Source: Sordaria brevicollis
Lineage: Eukaryota > Ascomycota > Sordariomycetes > Sordariales > Sordariaceae
DNA: 64,000 nucleotides
NCBI GenBank assembly: GCA_033439795.1
Contig: JAUTDP010000002.1
Span: forward strand, 3,224,001 to 3,288,000
Reading direction: 5' to 3'
Shown: piece after piece, positions 42,529 through 53,149 of the stretch
Position numbering within the stretch: the first letter of the stretch is position 1
Layout of the letters: each line of letters starts with the position of its first letter
Translations under genes and position numbers: made by a program
The notes under the pieces: model-generated
The model's database searches: none
What the model was told of the DNA's origin: nothing
What the model saw: the letters and a program-made list of their open reading frames with translations, nothing else

Positions 42529-43756
42529 ATGCCCGTCCACCACTTGATGATTGGTACCTGGACTCCTCCAGGTGCCATCTTCACTGTCGCATTCGACGAC
42601 GAGAAGCTCGAGTGCAAGCTCATCAAGAGAACAGAGATTCCTCACGATGAGCCAATCTCATGGATGACCTTTGACGTATGATCCATTCTATCGACCGCAA
42701 AGAGTAACGCGACTTTTGCCTGCTCACAATAGAGACAAAAACAGCATGAGAGGAAGAACATCTACGGCGCTGCCATGAAGAAATGGAACAGCTTTGCCGT
42801 CAAGAGCCCGACTGAGATTGTCCACGAGGCATCCCACCCCATCGGTGGCCACCGTACGTTACCACTATCCAAATCTCGACGGACAATAATTAACACTCTT
42901 CGTGCGTACAGCCCGTGCCAACGACGCCGATACTAACACCCGCGCCATCTTCCTCCTCGCGGCCAAGCAGCCCCCCTACGCCGTCTATGCCAACCCCTTC
43001 TACAAGTTCGCCGGCTACGGCAACGTCTTCTCCGTGTCCGACACGGGCAAGCTCGAGAAGAACATCCAGAACTACGAATACCAGGAGAACACGGGCATCC
43101 ACGGCATGGTGTTCGACCCGACCGAGACGTACCTCTACTCGGCCGACCTGACGGCCAACAAGCTGTGGACGCACCGCAAGCTGCCCTCGGGCGAGGTCGA
43201 GCTGGTCGGCTCCGTCGACGCCCCCGACGCCGGCGACCACCCGCGCTGGGTCGCCATGCACCCCTCGGGCAACTACCTGTACGCCCTGATGGAGGCCGGC
43301 AACCGCATCTGCGAGTACGTCATCGACCCGGCCACCCACATGCCCGTCTACACCCACCACAGCTTTCCCCTGATCCCTCCGGGCATCCCCCAGAAGGACG
43401 CCGAGACCGGCAAGGGCCTCTACCGCGCCGACGTCTGCGCCCTCACCTTCAGCGGCAAGTACATGTTTGCTTCGTCCAGAGCGAACAAGTTCGAGCTGCA
43501 GGGCTATATTGCCGGGTTCAAGCTGCGCGACTGCGGAAGCATCGAGAAGCAGCTGTTCCTCAGCCCAACGCCCACGAGCGGCGGCCACAGCAACGCTGTT
43601 AGCCCGTGCCCGTGGAGCGACGAGTGGATGGCGATTACGGACGACCAGGAGGGCTGGCTGGAGATTTATAGGTGGCAGGAGGAGCACCTGCACAGGGTTG
43701 CCAGGGTGAGAATTCCGGAGCCTGGGTTTGGTATGAATGCTATCTGGTATGATTAA
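42529..43756 (+). CDS. 3-Carboxy-cis,cis-muconate cyclase (fungal CMLE, beta-propeller)
   Basis: Three exons (42529-42675, 42745-42853, 42912-43756) with GTATGA..CAG and GTACGT..CAG introns give 366 residues, the length of the well-studied Neurospora crassa enzyme. The sequence from MPVHHLMIGTW to the end NAIWYD is close to that protein as I recall it. Fungal CMLE is a seven-bladed propeller that lactonises 3-carboxy-cis,cis-muconate to 3-carboxymuconolactone in the protocatechuate branch of the beta-ketoadipate pathway. It is unrelated to the bacterial enzyme. The divergent neighbour is an intradiol dioxygenase, the enzyme class that makes muconates. The protein lacks a signal peptide. Phases 0 and 1 at the two introns are consistent. 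Confidence 0.96.
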
Positions 43757-44217
43757 ACATGTGGTCTGGATTGGATATATAAAGCAGTGGTAATAGCTGC
43801 AGATCCTGAGGACCATGTATCAGCGAACAGCAAAGTACTAGACACGATAATGAAATAAGTCAAAAGATTAATGCGCGTAACATGGCCATAAAACGAATGT
43901 GAGAACAGGTCTCTTGACGTTTTCCAGTCCCACCACCTGGCGGCCCGGGTGGGCTCGAGGTTTCGTAGCAAGAGGCTCGAAAATTTGACTTCCAAATTGA
44001 AACACGACAACGGTCTGCCATCCTAAGATTCGAAGCAACTATCATAGCAAAGACCTAGTTAGACATAGTCCTTTTAATTATTCGCTAGTCCCCTATGGTC
44101 GTGAGCGAGTCGTTGTACATAGTCGACGAATGGTGGTGACTGGGTCCCCGCCGTTTTGCTCTTCTGGCCCAACTTTGCAAATATCAAGAGAAATATCTAA
44201 GCGGTAACTCAACAACA
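43757..44217. other. Intergenic region before tRNA-His
   Basis: 3' end of the muconate cyclase gene and 5' flank of tRNA-His. Nothing else seen. Confidence 0.5.
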
Positions 44218-44308
44218 GGGATTGTAGTATAGTGGTCAGTACTTCTCGTTGTGGTTCTTGAACGCACAGCGATCCGAGAGGACCCAGGTTCGATTCCTGG
44301 CAATCCCA
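44218..44308 (+). tRNA. tRNA-His (anticodon GTG) with 19-nt intron
   Basis: Acceptor stem GGGATTG pairs perfectly with CAATCCC, followed by discriminator A. The D-arm is GTATAGTGGTCAGTAC. The anticodon stem TCTCG/CGAGA brackets a loop TTGTGG..C, giving anticodon GTG. A 19-base intron sits one base 3' of the anticodon, the canonical nuclear position. The T-arm is CCAGG/TTCGATT/CCTGG. The mature length is 72 nt before addition of G-1 and CCA. Confidence 0.93.
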
Positions 44309-44898
44309 CTCTTTTTGCATTTTTTCCCTTCGCTTCTGGAGCTGCTTTACTCTTTTTTTTTCACCCCTGCTTTATTGGGACTTTTCAATCTTTGCTCGCT
44401 TCTTGTGCAAGAGAAGTTATCCCATATAGTCAGGGGCATTTCATATATGCCGTGTTGCTGTGGTTGTTAACTTTAAGCGTTGTGCAAAAAGAGAATAACA
44501 AGTACTTGAGATTTAACAACACAAGGTAGGAGAAAGATTATGAACTCAATTTGAACAGAAATGTTCACTTTATTTTATAATCACACAGCCAATCATTTCA
44601 CCCAATGCTTCAAATATTGGATCTAGCTCTGTTCTTTTGCGTGCCATGCTCCATTGCTCATTCGGAGTGCCCAACGTTCTCAAGCCGTCTTCAACTTTGC
44701 AGAAGAATAAGAGTAACAATCGCCAACGCATGTTGTAGATGCAAATAAAGACAGCGTCCCTAGGATTCGCAAAACAAAATGTCGTATTATCATTATAATC
44801 TCTCTCCTAACCATTACGCTCAAAAGCAGTTCTCCCTCCCTCCCTCCATCCTCCCCTTTCACCACCACCACCAACCCACCAACTTCACAAAAACACCC
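44309..44898. other. Intergenic region
   Basis: 3' flank of tRNA-His and 3' untranslated region of the Cys-rich membrane protein. No gene seen. Confidence 0.5.
44312..44316 (+). terminator. Pol III terminator of tRNA-His
   Basis: A T5 run three bases after the discriminator base. Confidence 0.75.
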
Positions 44899-45949
44899 TC
44901 ACGTCCCACCCTGCTGACGATAAGGCTCATACTTCATCGGCCCATGGGGATCATTCTCCGCCAAGTCCGTCGACTGGAAGTAACGATCGGCATTCATCTG
45001 CTCAACGCGACGTTGCCGTTCAGCGTGCTGCTGTCTCGGCCTCCACCAGAAGAAATAAGCCAACGCTCCCGCGACAGCCAGGACGGCGAGGGGGATACCG
45101 ACTCCTAGACCGATTTTGGCGCCGGTACCGAGTCCACCACTGTCGTCGTCTTCTTCCTTGGAGCTGCTGCTGGAGCCAACCGGTGGGGCTGCTGGTGTTA
45201 AGCTTGGGGCTGAGGTAGTTGATCGAGGAGAGGAAGAGCCGGGGGAGGTTGATGATGATGGACTATCGGTTGTCTGCGTGCTAGCACCCGTGGTGGTGGT
45301 ACCCGTGGCTGAAGCTTTTGTTGTTGTAACGGTACCGGGTCTTGTGGAAGCGATGCTCAGAGAAGGACTTCTTCCGGTGAAGGTGGTGTCGGTCACTTGG
45401 ATGATGGTTTGCGGTAGGCCGGCGCTGATGGTAAACGGTCCGTCGGTTTCTGAGGAACAGTCGCATTTTCCAGAGTTGAAGTCGGAGGCGCAGCAGAACC
45501 GGTCGTTTCCACAGGCTGCTAGTTCGCCTTTGCGGTTTTCTTCGTCTATCGAGAAAGAAGAAGTGATGGTTAGCTAGAGTGTCGTTTCGTTGACTTGACC
45601 GTCAGATCAAGAACCTACCAAGACAAGCGCTCCCACAAATGTTGTTATTCCATTGAGGATTCGTACAAGCCCCCCTTTGCACCGCACCCAGAGTCAGGTT
45701 GGGAAACGAGTTGCTTTCTGTCGTCGCGATGCAGAGCGCATTGCTGAAACATGTCCACCCGGCCGGACAGCACGAGGAAACGGGAGCGTTGAAGGCCTGG
45801 CAGGCAAAGTATCCTGGTGCGAACTCTCCGCCTGGAAAGTAACAGGGAGCATTTGGATCGGCTTGAACTTGTCGCGGCACTTCGAGTACTACCGCTAGGT
45901 AGAAGAGTATCGCGGAGAAGGGAGAAGTGGTGGTGGAGGGGATCATCAT
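44899..45949 (-). CDS. Cys-rich single-pass cell-surface protein
   Basis: Exons 45949-45619 and 45545-44899 (GTAGGT..GATAG, phase 1) give 325 residues. The chosen ATG gives an N-terminal signal peptide (hydrophobic core FSAILFYLAVVL, likely cleavage near QVQA). The ectodomain has spaced Cys residues including CCPAGWTC, then CGNDRFCC and KCDC in the second exon. A Ser/Thr-rich stalk suited to O-glycosylation follows. A membrane segment (IGLGVGIPLAVLAVAGALAYFF) ends in basic residues, leaving a ~40-residue cytosolic tail. The layout is common among fungal wall-stress sensors and uncharacterised surface proteins; I cannot name the family. An in-frame upstream extension begins at a TTG and was rejected. 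Confidence 0.8.
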
Positions 45950-47180
45950 GGTTGCGAGGTGAGCATGCTCTCTGGTTAACAGCAACCAAAAAATCGAAGC
46001 AAACAACGCAAAGAAATTCAGAAAAGGGTATCAATCGATATAGAATGAATAATAAACTCGACAGAACGAGAAATCACACAACTTCTAGTCGGGCGCCACG
46101 ACGGCCTGTCCCATACTTTTATCAAGTGACCAGCGGCACCGTGAGGCTGGCGGTTGGGTTATGCCAGGGCCTCTTCAGCTCGACCATCCGCGTCGAGGTG
46201 ATTGCATTAGACAAGCAATAGTCTGGAATCGCAGGGCAACACACCATCATCGAGAAGGCCTCTCGTCGTTCTTTTGATGGGCGATTTGACGCACCCTTTC
46301 ACTCATGTTCTTGCCAGAGCATGTTTCGTTCCAGTGTTGGTTGGCGTTTGGGAACATTTTGAGTGGCAGTGCCGCGTATTCGAGTAAAAGTTCAAGGCAG
46401 AATGAGAAAGCTCCAACCGAACGAGTTGACAGAACGGTTGTGATGGTGTCCTCAGAAGCGCTTTGAGTTGTTGAATGGGAGTTGATCCAGGCAAGCCACT
46501 TGGCTTGGCGGGCTGCGGAATGGTTGCTGCAGCTCTTCGGAGCTCGGTTGGGTGGTTCGTTGGATAGAAGGAAGGGTTGGACCCCTCGCCCAGGTTCCCC
46601 TTTTCATCAATAAGGACTTATTAAAGGAACCATTTGGGGAACCACTTTATTTTGAGGTTGTCCAGACTAGTTGGTATTCTCTTCAAAATCGAATCAGAAA
46701 TCCCATGGTGTTGTGGTTATGATGATGGAGTCGATGAAGAGCTCTCTCCTCCGAGTTCGGGGCTCCCCGGCTCATCCATGGGTGCCCCAAACCAGCATGG
46801 AAGGACCCTGAATCGAGCCATGTCATCATCATCGTTTTGACGGGCATCTCCTCTCAGAGTCACCAGTCGAAGAATGAAGCATCGCGGGAAGAAGCTGAAT
46901 TACCGAAAAAGTAAACAGAGGAAGCTTTGACTATCATATTGTGCGTGTTTGTGGAAAGAGCTTGGTGGCACTGCGGAGACTGGGTGTTCGAAGAGAAAAA
47001 AAAAGAGACAAAAAGGGCAGTCATACGTCAACAGCTTCGCCCGCCGCTACCCAAACCAGTGCGGGGAACATTTCACAACCACAATCCAAAAGTCAACCAC
47101 TCAAGCAACAACTTGAACAGATATTCCGGTTACGGATTAATAAATACTTACTGGGTTTCATTTGCTCCTCTCTCGGCTGA
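45950..47180. other. Intergenic divergent promoter region
   Basis: About 1.2 kb between the surface protein and HAL2. No gene, tRNA or repeat was recognised. Confidence 0.5.
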
Positions 47181-48506
47181 ATGACTGTGGATAAGAAGAA
47201 GATCCGTTTCAGAAAGCAACGACAGAAAAGAACATTATCCCACATTTTCTTCTCCAAACTTCTCTTCGTGTTCTCCCTCGCAGTCCTCATCCTGGCTATC
47301 TTCAGTTCAAGAATCTACTCTGCCTTCCCCCGGCTCTCGCTCATTGCAAGCCACTTCACCACCGGAAGCGCCAACAACACAGCCCGTGTAGCCACAATTA
47401 CAACCACTACGACTTCTACTACACAAAAGATGGCCTCTTCTACTTCTCAGTACGCAAAGGAGCTCGAGGTAGCTCAGCTCGCCGTCCAGCGGGCCGCCCG
47501 CCTCACCAAGCGCGTCTTCCACGAAAAGGCCAAGGGCACCGTCTCCAAGGACGACAAGTCCCCCGTCACCATCGGCGACTTTGGCGCTCAGGCGCTCATC
47601 ATCAGCGCCCTCAAGGCCAACTTCCCCCAGGACGAGATTGTGGCCGAGGAGGAGGCCGCCCAGCTGCGCGAGGACACGCCCCTGCGGGACCAGATCTGGG
47701 AGCTCGTCAAGTCCACGCAGCTCGACGACGAGTCGGCCGAGCAGCTCCTCGGCGGCGCCATCAAGGACCCCAACGCCATGCTGGAGATCATCGACCAGGG
47801 CAACAGCAAGGGCGGTAACAGCGGCAGGATATGGACCATCGACCCCATCGACGGCACCAAGGGTTTCTTGCGCGGCGGGCAGTACGCCGTGTGCCTGGGA
47901 CTGATGGTGGACGGTGACGTGAAAGTCGGCGTGCTCGGGTGCCCGAACCTGCCCGTGGACGACGCCGCGCCTTTGACGGCCGACATTGGCACCAACGCGA
48001 CCGACGAAGGGCGGGGCGTCATCTTCTCGGCCGTCCAGGGCCAAGGCGCCACCAGCAGACCCCTGGGCACCGCCGGTCTGGCCGAGGGCAAGCCCATCTC
48101 GATGAAGCCCATCACGGACATGTCCAGCGCGAGCTTCTGCGAGAGCGTCGAGGCGGGTCACTCGGACCAGGGCGTGGCCGGGCAGATTGCGAAGAAGCTG
48201 GGCATCACCAAGCCTAGCGTGCGGATGGATTCTCAGGCCAAGTACGGCTCTATTGCGCGCGGCGCGGGCGATATCTACCTCCGTCTGCCCACTTCCAAGT
48301 CTTACCAGGAGAAGATCTGGGATCACGCTGCCGGAGATTTGATTGTGCGCGAGGCGGGCGGACAGGTTACGGATGTCAATGGAAACCGTCTGGATTTCAG
48401 CGTCGGTCGCACGTTGGCTGAGAACAAGGGTGTCATTGCGGCGCCTGCTGCGGTTCACGACCAGGTTCTCAAGGTCGTTCAGGAGGTTCTCGCTGCTCAG
48501 GAGTAA
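47181..48506 (+). CDS. 3'(2'),5'-bisphosphate nucleotidase (HAL2/MET22 type), two possible starts
   Basis: One exon of 441 residues from the ATG at 47181, or 358 residues from the ATG at 47430. The shorter form matches the usual length of HAL2 proteins. Metal-binding motifs of the inositol-monophosphatase superfamily are present: the acidic EEEAAQ region, the DPIDGTKGF loop and WDHAAGDLIV. The enzyme removes the 3' phosphate from PAP and PAPS, relieving inhibition of sulfate assimilation and of RNA exonucleases, and is sensitive to Li+ and Na+ in yeast. The 83-residue extension is basic, then hydrophobic (LLFVFSLAVLILAIFSS), like a membrane anchor or organelle signal. The upstream ATG has a poor context (T at -3); the inner one has A at -3 and G at +4. 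MET10, 30 kb away, works in the same pathway. Confidence 0.92.
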   Translation: MTVDKKKIRFRKQRQKRTLSHIFFSKLLFVFSLAVLILAIFSSRIYSAFPRLSLIASHFTTGSANNTARVATITTTTTSTTQKMASSTSQYAKELEVAQLAVQRAARLTKRVFHEKAKGTVSKDDKSPVTIGDFGAQALIISALKANFPQDEIVAEEEAAQLREDTPLRDQIWELVKSTQLDDESAEQLLGGAIKDPNAMLEIIDQGNSKGGNSGRIWTIDPIDGTKGFLRGGQYAVCLGLMVDGDVKVGVLGCPNLPVDDAAPLTADIGTNATDEGRGVIFSAVQGQGATSRPLGTAGLAEGKPISMKPITDMSSASFCESVEAGHSDQGVAGQIAKKLGITKPSVRMDSQAKYGSIARGAGDIYLRLPTSKSYQEKIWDHAAGDLIVREAGGQVTDVNGNRLDFSVGRTLAENKGVIAAPAAVHDQVLKVVQEVLAAQE

Positions 48507-48707
48507 AAGATCAAAAAGCAAAAAAAGAAAGCCTCTCTCTCGTGTGTGTGTCCGTAGTGTACAAGGTTGTTATGGCAGGTATCGATCGGGGCCCAGCTGT
48601 GAGAGCCACCTGTGTGTGTGTGCCAACATAAAAATAGACTAAATGTACAATATACCCCTTACAACAAACATCAACAGCGTCAACCACCATATCGCAGCGC
48701 CTACCCT

Positions 48708-49918
48708 CTATTTGATCTTCTTCTGCTTCAACTTGATAGTCTCGCCGTTGACAAAGATGCCCTTGCCCTTGTACGGTTCCGGTACACGCCACGCGCGGAT
48801 CTTGGCAGCGAACGTCATGACCTCCTCCCTGTTGATGCCCTCGAGCAGGATTCTGGTGGGTTGGGGCGTGCTGGCCTTGATGCCCTTGGGGACGCCCATC
48901 TCGACCGGGTGCGAGAAACCAAGCTTGAGGCAGACGAACTGCTGGCCCGGGTACTCCTCCTTCTCGGGGCGGGAGTCGATGGTGGCCCTGTAACCGATAC
49001 CGACCAGGCGCAGGACGGCCGTGTGGCCTTCTGACACGCCCATGATGTAGCGGTTGAGGTAGGCCCATGTCGTTCCTGTATTCCACGGTAACCGTCAGCG
49101 TCTCCCCCGTACGTACGATCCTGGAAATAGATAGGGTTTGTTTCAACGTACCCCACATCTCCCTCTGTTGCTTCTCGTCCCGGTTCTCTACGCTGAGAGT
49201 AGCTCTCCTCGCCTGGGTGTCGTGGTCGATCTTGATGAATTCGGGAATGTCCATCTCGAGTTGTCCTGTGGAAAGCCAGCGCATAGGTGCGATAAGTCAG
49301 CCTAACTGGGTCTTCTTCATCCCGTTCTGATTCCCTCCTCATGCGCCCTCGTGAACCGCCTATACCGCAAAGACCTGGGGAAACTCGTTTTCCATGTTGC
49401 AGCGCCGAACCTGTCCGGGCAAACAACAGCCTCTGAGGGCTGTTAAACGGCCTCTGGCCAATGTTCGCCCTTGCAGTTTCCGCAAACCCTTGAAAACGAG
49501 TTTTCCCAAGCGTCCCTCCAGTATACCGTTTCGCCCACAATCCTCCATCCCAGTTGCGCCAGCGCCATTTTCGCCCATATATTCTTCTCCATCTTCCTCC
49601 TTTTTCTTATTCTGCCCGAATGTCCAAAACCTGCCCGGGAAACCACTAACCCAAAGGACCCTGCACCGTAACCTTGCGCTTAGGCTGCTGCTTCCACTGC
49701 GTCATGTCGCGCTTAATGAACGGCTCGCCAATGGTGATCTCGACTCCCGGCGGGATGCTCAAGGGTGTGCGACCGAGCTTGGACTGGCATTTCGTCGTCG
49801 CGGAGAACTGTCTTGTGGTCTGCTGGAAGGCCGGAACGAGGAAGCCCGGGAGGGTGACGACGGAAGAGGCAGAGACGGAAGCGGCCTCGAGGACCCTCCT
49901 TCGGCTTGGGGCGAACAT
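48708..49918 (-). CDS. mrpl6: Mitochondrial large-subunit ribosomal protein uL6 (MRPL6)
   Basis: Exons 49918-49651, 49265-49152 and 49075-48708 give 249 residues; all introns are in phase 1. Borders are GTTAGT..CACAG (385 nt) and GTACGT..TACAG (76 nt). The N-terminus is a presequence rich in Arg, Ala and Ser, followed by the L6 start region IGEPFIKRD and two L6 folds; the second has GIGYRATID, LGFSHPVE and the C-terminal RVPEPYKGKGI with a basic tail. It binds the sarcin-ricin region of the mitochondrial large subunit. A longer in-frame start upstream is TTG and was not used. A telobox lies 250 bp upstream, a motif often seen at ribosomal protein genes in fungi. Confidence 0.92.
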
Positions 49919-50978
49919 CGTTGTGGTTGTCGTCGGCGTCGTCGTCGCGATGTTGCGCGGGACCGGGGAATTGGCGAAGAGGAGGACGCGGTCGCAAGGG
50001 CAAGCAAGCACCGTAGGGCGGGCAGTCAATGGGCAGCGCGGGAGCCGGCCGGTATGGTGGGATGGACCGCTCGGAGTGGATCTTTTGCGCGGTAGAGCTC
50101 CAAAAAATGTATCGGACCTGGCGCGGCATTGAGCAAGATGCAGCTGGTGATTGGTGGTAGATAGGCCAGGGTTAGGGTCTTATCCGCTTAGACAGAAGTT
50201 GCTATTTCCGTAGGCTTGGGGACGATGACAACACCAACGGATTGTTTTATTCCATCCGACATCAACCATCTGGGAAAAAGTAAAAATGTCAAACAATTGC
50301 GTGGAAAAGTGGAGAGTATGCTTCTGTAATTTTTGTTGTTTGCAGTTCTTGAGACGGAATGGTCCTCTCTCCCACGCCAACTGTCCAACTTTCCGATGAC
50401 AACCTCCGCGATGCCAACCTTCGGCATCACCACCACCTAGACACTCGTCAGAGCTTATTTCTTCCAATCTCCTCAAGCAAATTGTTTGTATTCTCATGGT
50501 ACCAGATGAAAACATGCGGACATCAATGATGTCAAGACATACGGCCTACTTCCCAAGGACCGTCCAGGTTCGCCTCTGCTGGTGGGAAGAACTCATACCA
50601 GATGACAGATAGCCAGCCTAGTCGCATTCGACGAACAATCACAGTCACCTTCAAGGCGAAGGAGGACTCAACCTCTTCACAAAGTATCTCGAGCTTCAAA
50701 AATCAAGCGATTTTCTTCTCGCACAACTAAATTCGTGCACTGGGGGAAGTCACGACCGTCAACTTGCACCCATACGCCTTCCCTTTCCCTGAATCGCTCC
50801 TTCTCTTCAGGAACACTACAATTTTTCAGTTGCATGGCCACAAACTTCGGTCGCCAAAATTGCAATCTCAATATCGCCAATTTTATTTTCCATCACTGAG
50901 TTTCTCCGACGGGACTCTTGAAAGTCTTTGACTATATCGAAATATCATCATCAGCTCGTCGCATTAAACACAAACGCC
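49919..50978. other. Divergent promoter region between MRPL6 and KAR5
   Basis: About 1 kb without a supported gene. A perfect AGGGTTAGGG telobox is at 50168-50177, on the MRPL6 side. Confidence 0.5.
50168..50177 (+). promoter_or_regulatory. Telobox AGGGTTAGGG near MRPL6
   Basis: Same 10-bp motif as in the RAP1 leader. Telobox binding by Tbf1 controls ribosomal protein genes in several ascomycetes, so a role at this mitochondrial ribosomal gene is plausible but unproven. Confidence 0.45.
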
Positions 50979-52721
50979 ATGGTCAAAGCTCTTCTCTTTA
51001 CGGTTTTGTGTGCCTTTACGGCAACAAGTACTCATGCTTTCTCGTGGAAAAGCGAAAGAAGAGTGGCAGTTCGTGAGTGATACAAAGTACGAGCGCCAGG
51101 ATCTCGCTAACCGAACCATGTCACAGCCAACCACCAAGTCGACCTCGACCATAACATCCAACCTTTAGATCTTCTTCGAGAGTCTTCACGCCTACCAAAC
51201 ATCTACGCCGTCGCCCTAAGTGAACTCCAAGAACTCGAATCCGAACCCTTCTGCCATCGTGTTGCCGCCCGACTCTTGGTCAACAACTGCCAGCTAGTAG
51301 ATGGAAAGAACGATGCCACCATTCTTACAGACACTGGCCGACAAGTTCGCGACTTCGTTGATTCCTATGCCGCCAGCCTTGCAATATGCGATCTTGAGCG
51401 AGGCAGATTCAACATCCCAACACAATGCGCCAAGTTCCGGGAACCTGCCTTGAGTCAGATCGCGCTTCGGGACCAGGCACAACTTCACGTTAGCAGTCAT
51501 GAGATCGACCAGTGCCTCTCTGCTATGAAGTCGTCGGATGCGGCATGGAATACGTGGATCAGTTATAGGCACAAGGCCTTGCGCTTCTGCGAGGCGGCCA
51601 GAGCGGATAACGAGAAAGGTGGGCTATAAAAGTCGAGACATATTGGGAAGGTCAATGCTAACGGCCGTCTAGCACAAAACATCCTCCTCTACCAGCGCCT
51701 CACCAACGTTATGCGAAACCTCACGGAAGGAGTAGAAGCTCAACTTCGTACGCGAATGGATCAGTTTGACCTTCGAACCCAACAGTCCATTAACAATCTC
51801 GATAACCTTACACCGCAGATTGACAAATTGAGAGACGGACTTGCCATGGTTCACGATTATCTGGCGACCGACGTTGGAGCAACACTTCGAAAGTCTTCGG
51901 CTACCCTACACGAAAGTCAACAACAAGCCGAAGACCTCCAAAGACTGCTCAACATACTGCTCACCGGTGTTCTCGATGGTCACTCCAAGGTGGCTCATGC
52001 GCACGAAAACGCCCTTCAACAAGTCTCCGTCCGGGCGAACAACGATATTGGCGCTCTGGTAGCGGTAGTCGCTACAGCCGCGGCTTCAACTACCGCCTTG
52101 CAACAGCAAATTGTATGTCACCTTTCCTCTCGCATACTTCCAAGAGACATCATGACTAACCCTTCACAGGAACTATCCAACCAACAAGCCGCCGCCCTAG
52201 CCCGCCGTCAAGATAACCTCGAACAAGGAATGGACCGTCTCCTAGCCGTCACCGAGACTCTCGCAACCAAATATGAGGACCAAACACACCGACTCCAACA
52301 AGCCTCCAACATCACCAACGAGATCCTCGACATACTAGAAGACACAGCAACAACAGCATCATCCGTCAACGCATCATTCTCCTTCCTCACCGACGCTTCA
52401 GCTTCCTTCTTATCGCGCAGCAGCATCGGCAGCAGCTGGTGGCCATACATCGTCTGCCCCACTGCTTCTCTCGTCATGGGATCGTATGGCTTGCCGCCAT
52501 CTGCTACTCGTAACTTGGCTCTGTTGGCTCTGGGGGAGGTGGCTGGGTTTATGGTCTCGTCGTATGAGCAGGTTACTGAGGTTGTTTATCAGTCTTTTGA
52601 GGCTACTCCGTTCTACTCGTCGATTTGGCAGGTTCCGGTAAACAAGACTGTGAACACGACTGCGAGCACGTCCGCGAACACGACTGAGGACACGACTACA
52701 AACACTACTGCACTCACTTGA
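50979..52721 (+). CDS. kar5: Nuclear fusion protein KAR5/Tht1 homologue
   Basis: Four exons (50979-51072, 51127-51618, 51673-52112, 52170-52721), all with consistent phases, give 525 residues. The N-terminus is a signal peptide ([16 protein letters not shown]). The luminal domain has the KAR5 pattern: [20 protein letters not shown], then spaced Cys residues (NNCQL, ICDLE, QCAKF, QCLSA, FCEAA). Long coiled coils rich in Gln, Leu and Asn follow, then two hydrophobic segments near residues 430-490. The C-terminus is Thr/Asn-rich with NTT and NTS glycosylation-like sites. KAR5/Tht1/Brambleberry proteins act in the nuclear envelope during karyogamy. In a filamentous fungus this fits the sexual cycle, probably ascus development. 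The small introns carry CTAAC-like branch sites. Confidence 0.88.
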
Positions 52722-53149
52722 CCTTTAGGACGTCAGAGCTGAATTGGGAGGATTTGGAGGCTAACATATCTTCACTCGCGAAGCGTGGAACCAAATACTG
52801 GTGATCTGTTCATATGCGCTACATCTGGTGGTAAATATTGGTGGTATCTGGCATATGGTAGGAGATACATGGAGTCAACTTAGGAGATAGGCAACGCATC
52901 TAGTAACATTGGTCGTGGGCTGGGATTTAGCTTATTTCTATGCCTCCAGGGGCACAGAGAGTCCAGGAGCCTAGGTAGATGTTACAAAGGTTATCATTTT
53001 ACTCATCTCCACTACACAAAGCTGGTAGGTATGAATACACTTAGGTTGAAAAGAATGAAATAACAAAGCCCGCCCCTTTTGCAAGTCACAAAGTCAAGTA
53101 TTGCAGGGTCTGCCTGCCCCCTTTAACCTCCCGCACAATAATGATCCTC
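52722..53149. other. Convergent 3' region
   Basis: 3' untranslated regions of KAR5 and of the PQQ-type dehydrogenase. No gene seen. Confidence 0.5.

Noticed and set aside
42890..43816. Long antisense frame over the carboxymuconate cyclase
   Set aside because: Same codon-bias effect; the plus strand encodes a protein known at full length.
47307..48521. 404-codon antisense frame over HAL2
   Set aside because: Shadow of a GC3-rich gene; no domain and no splice logic.
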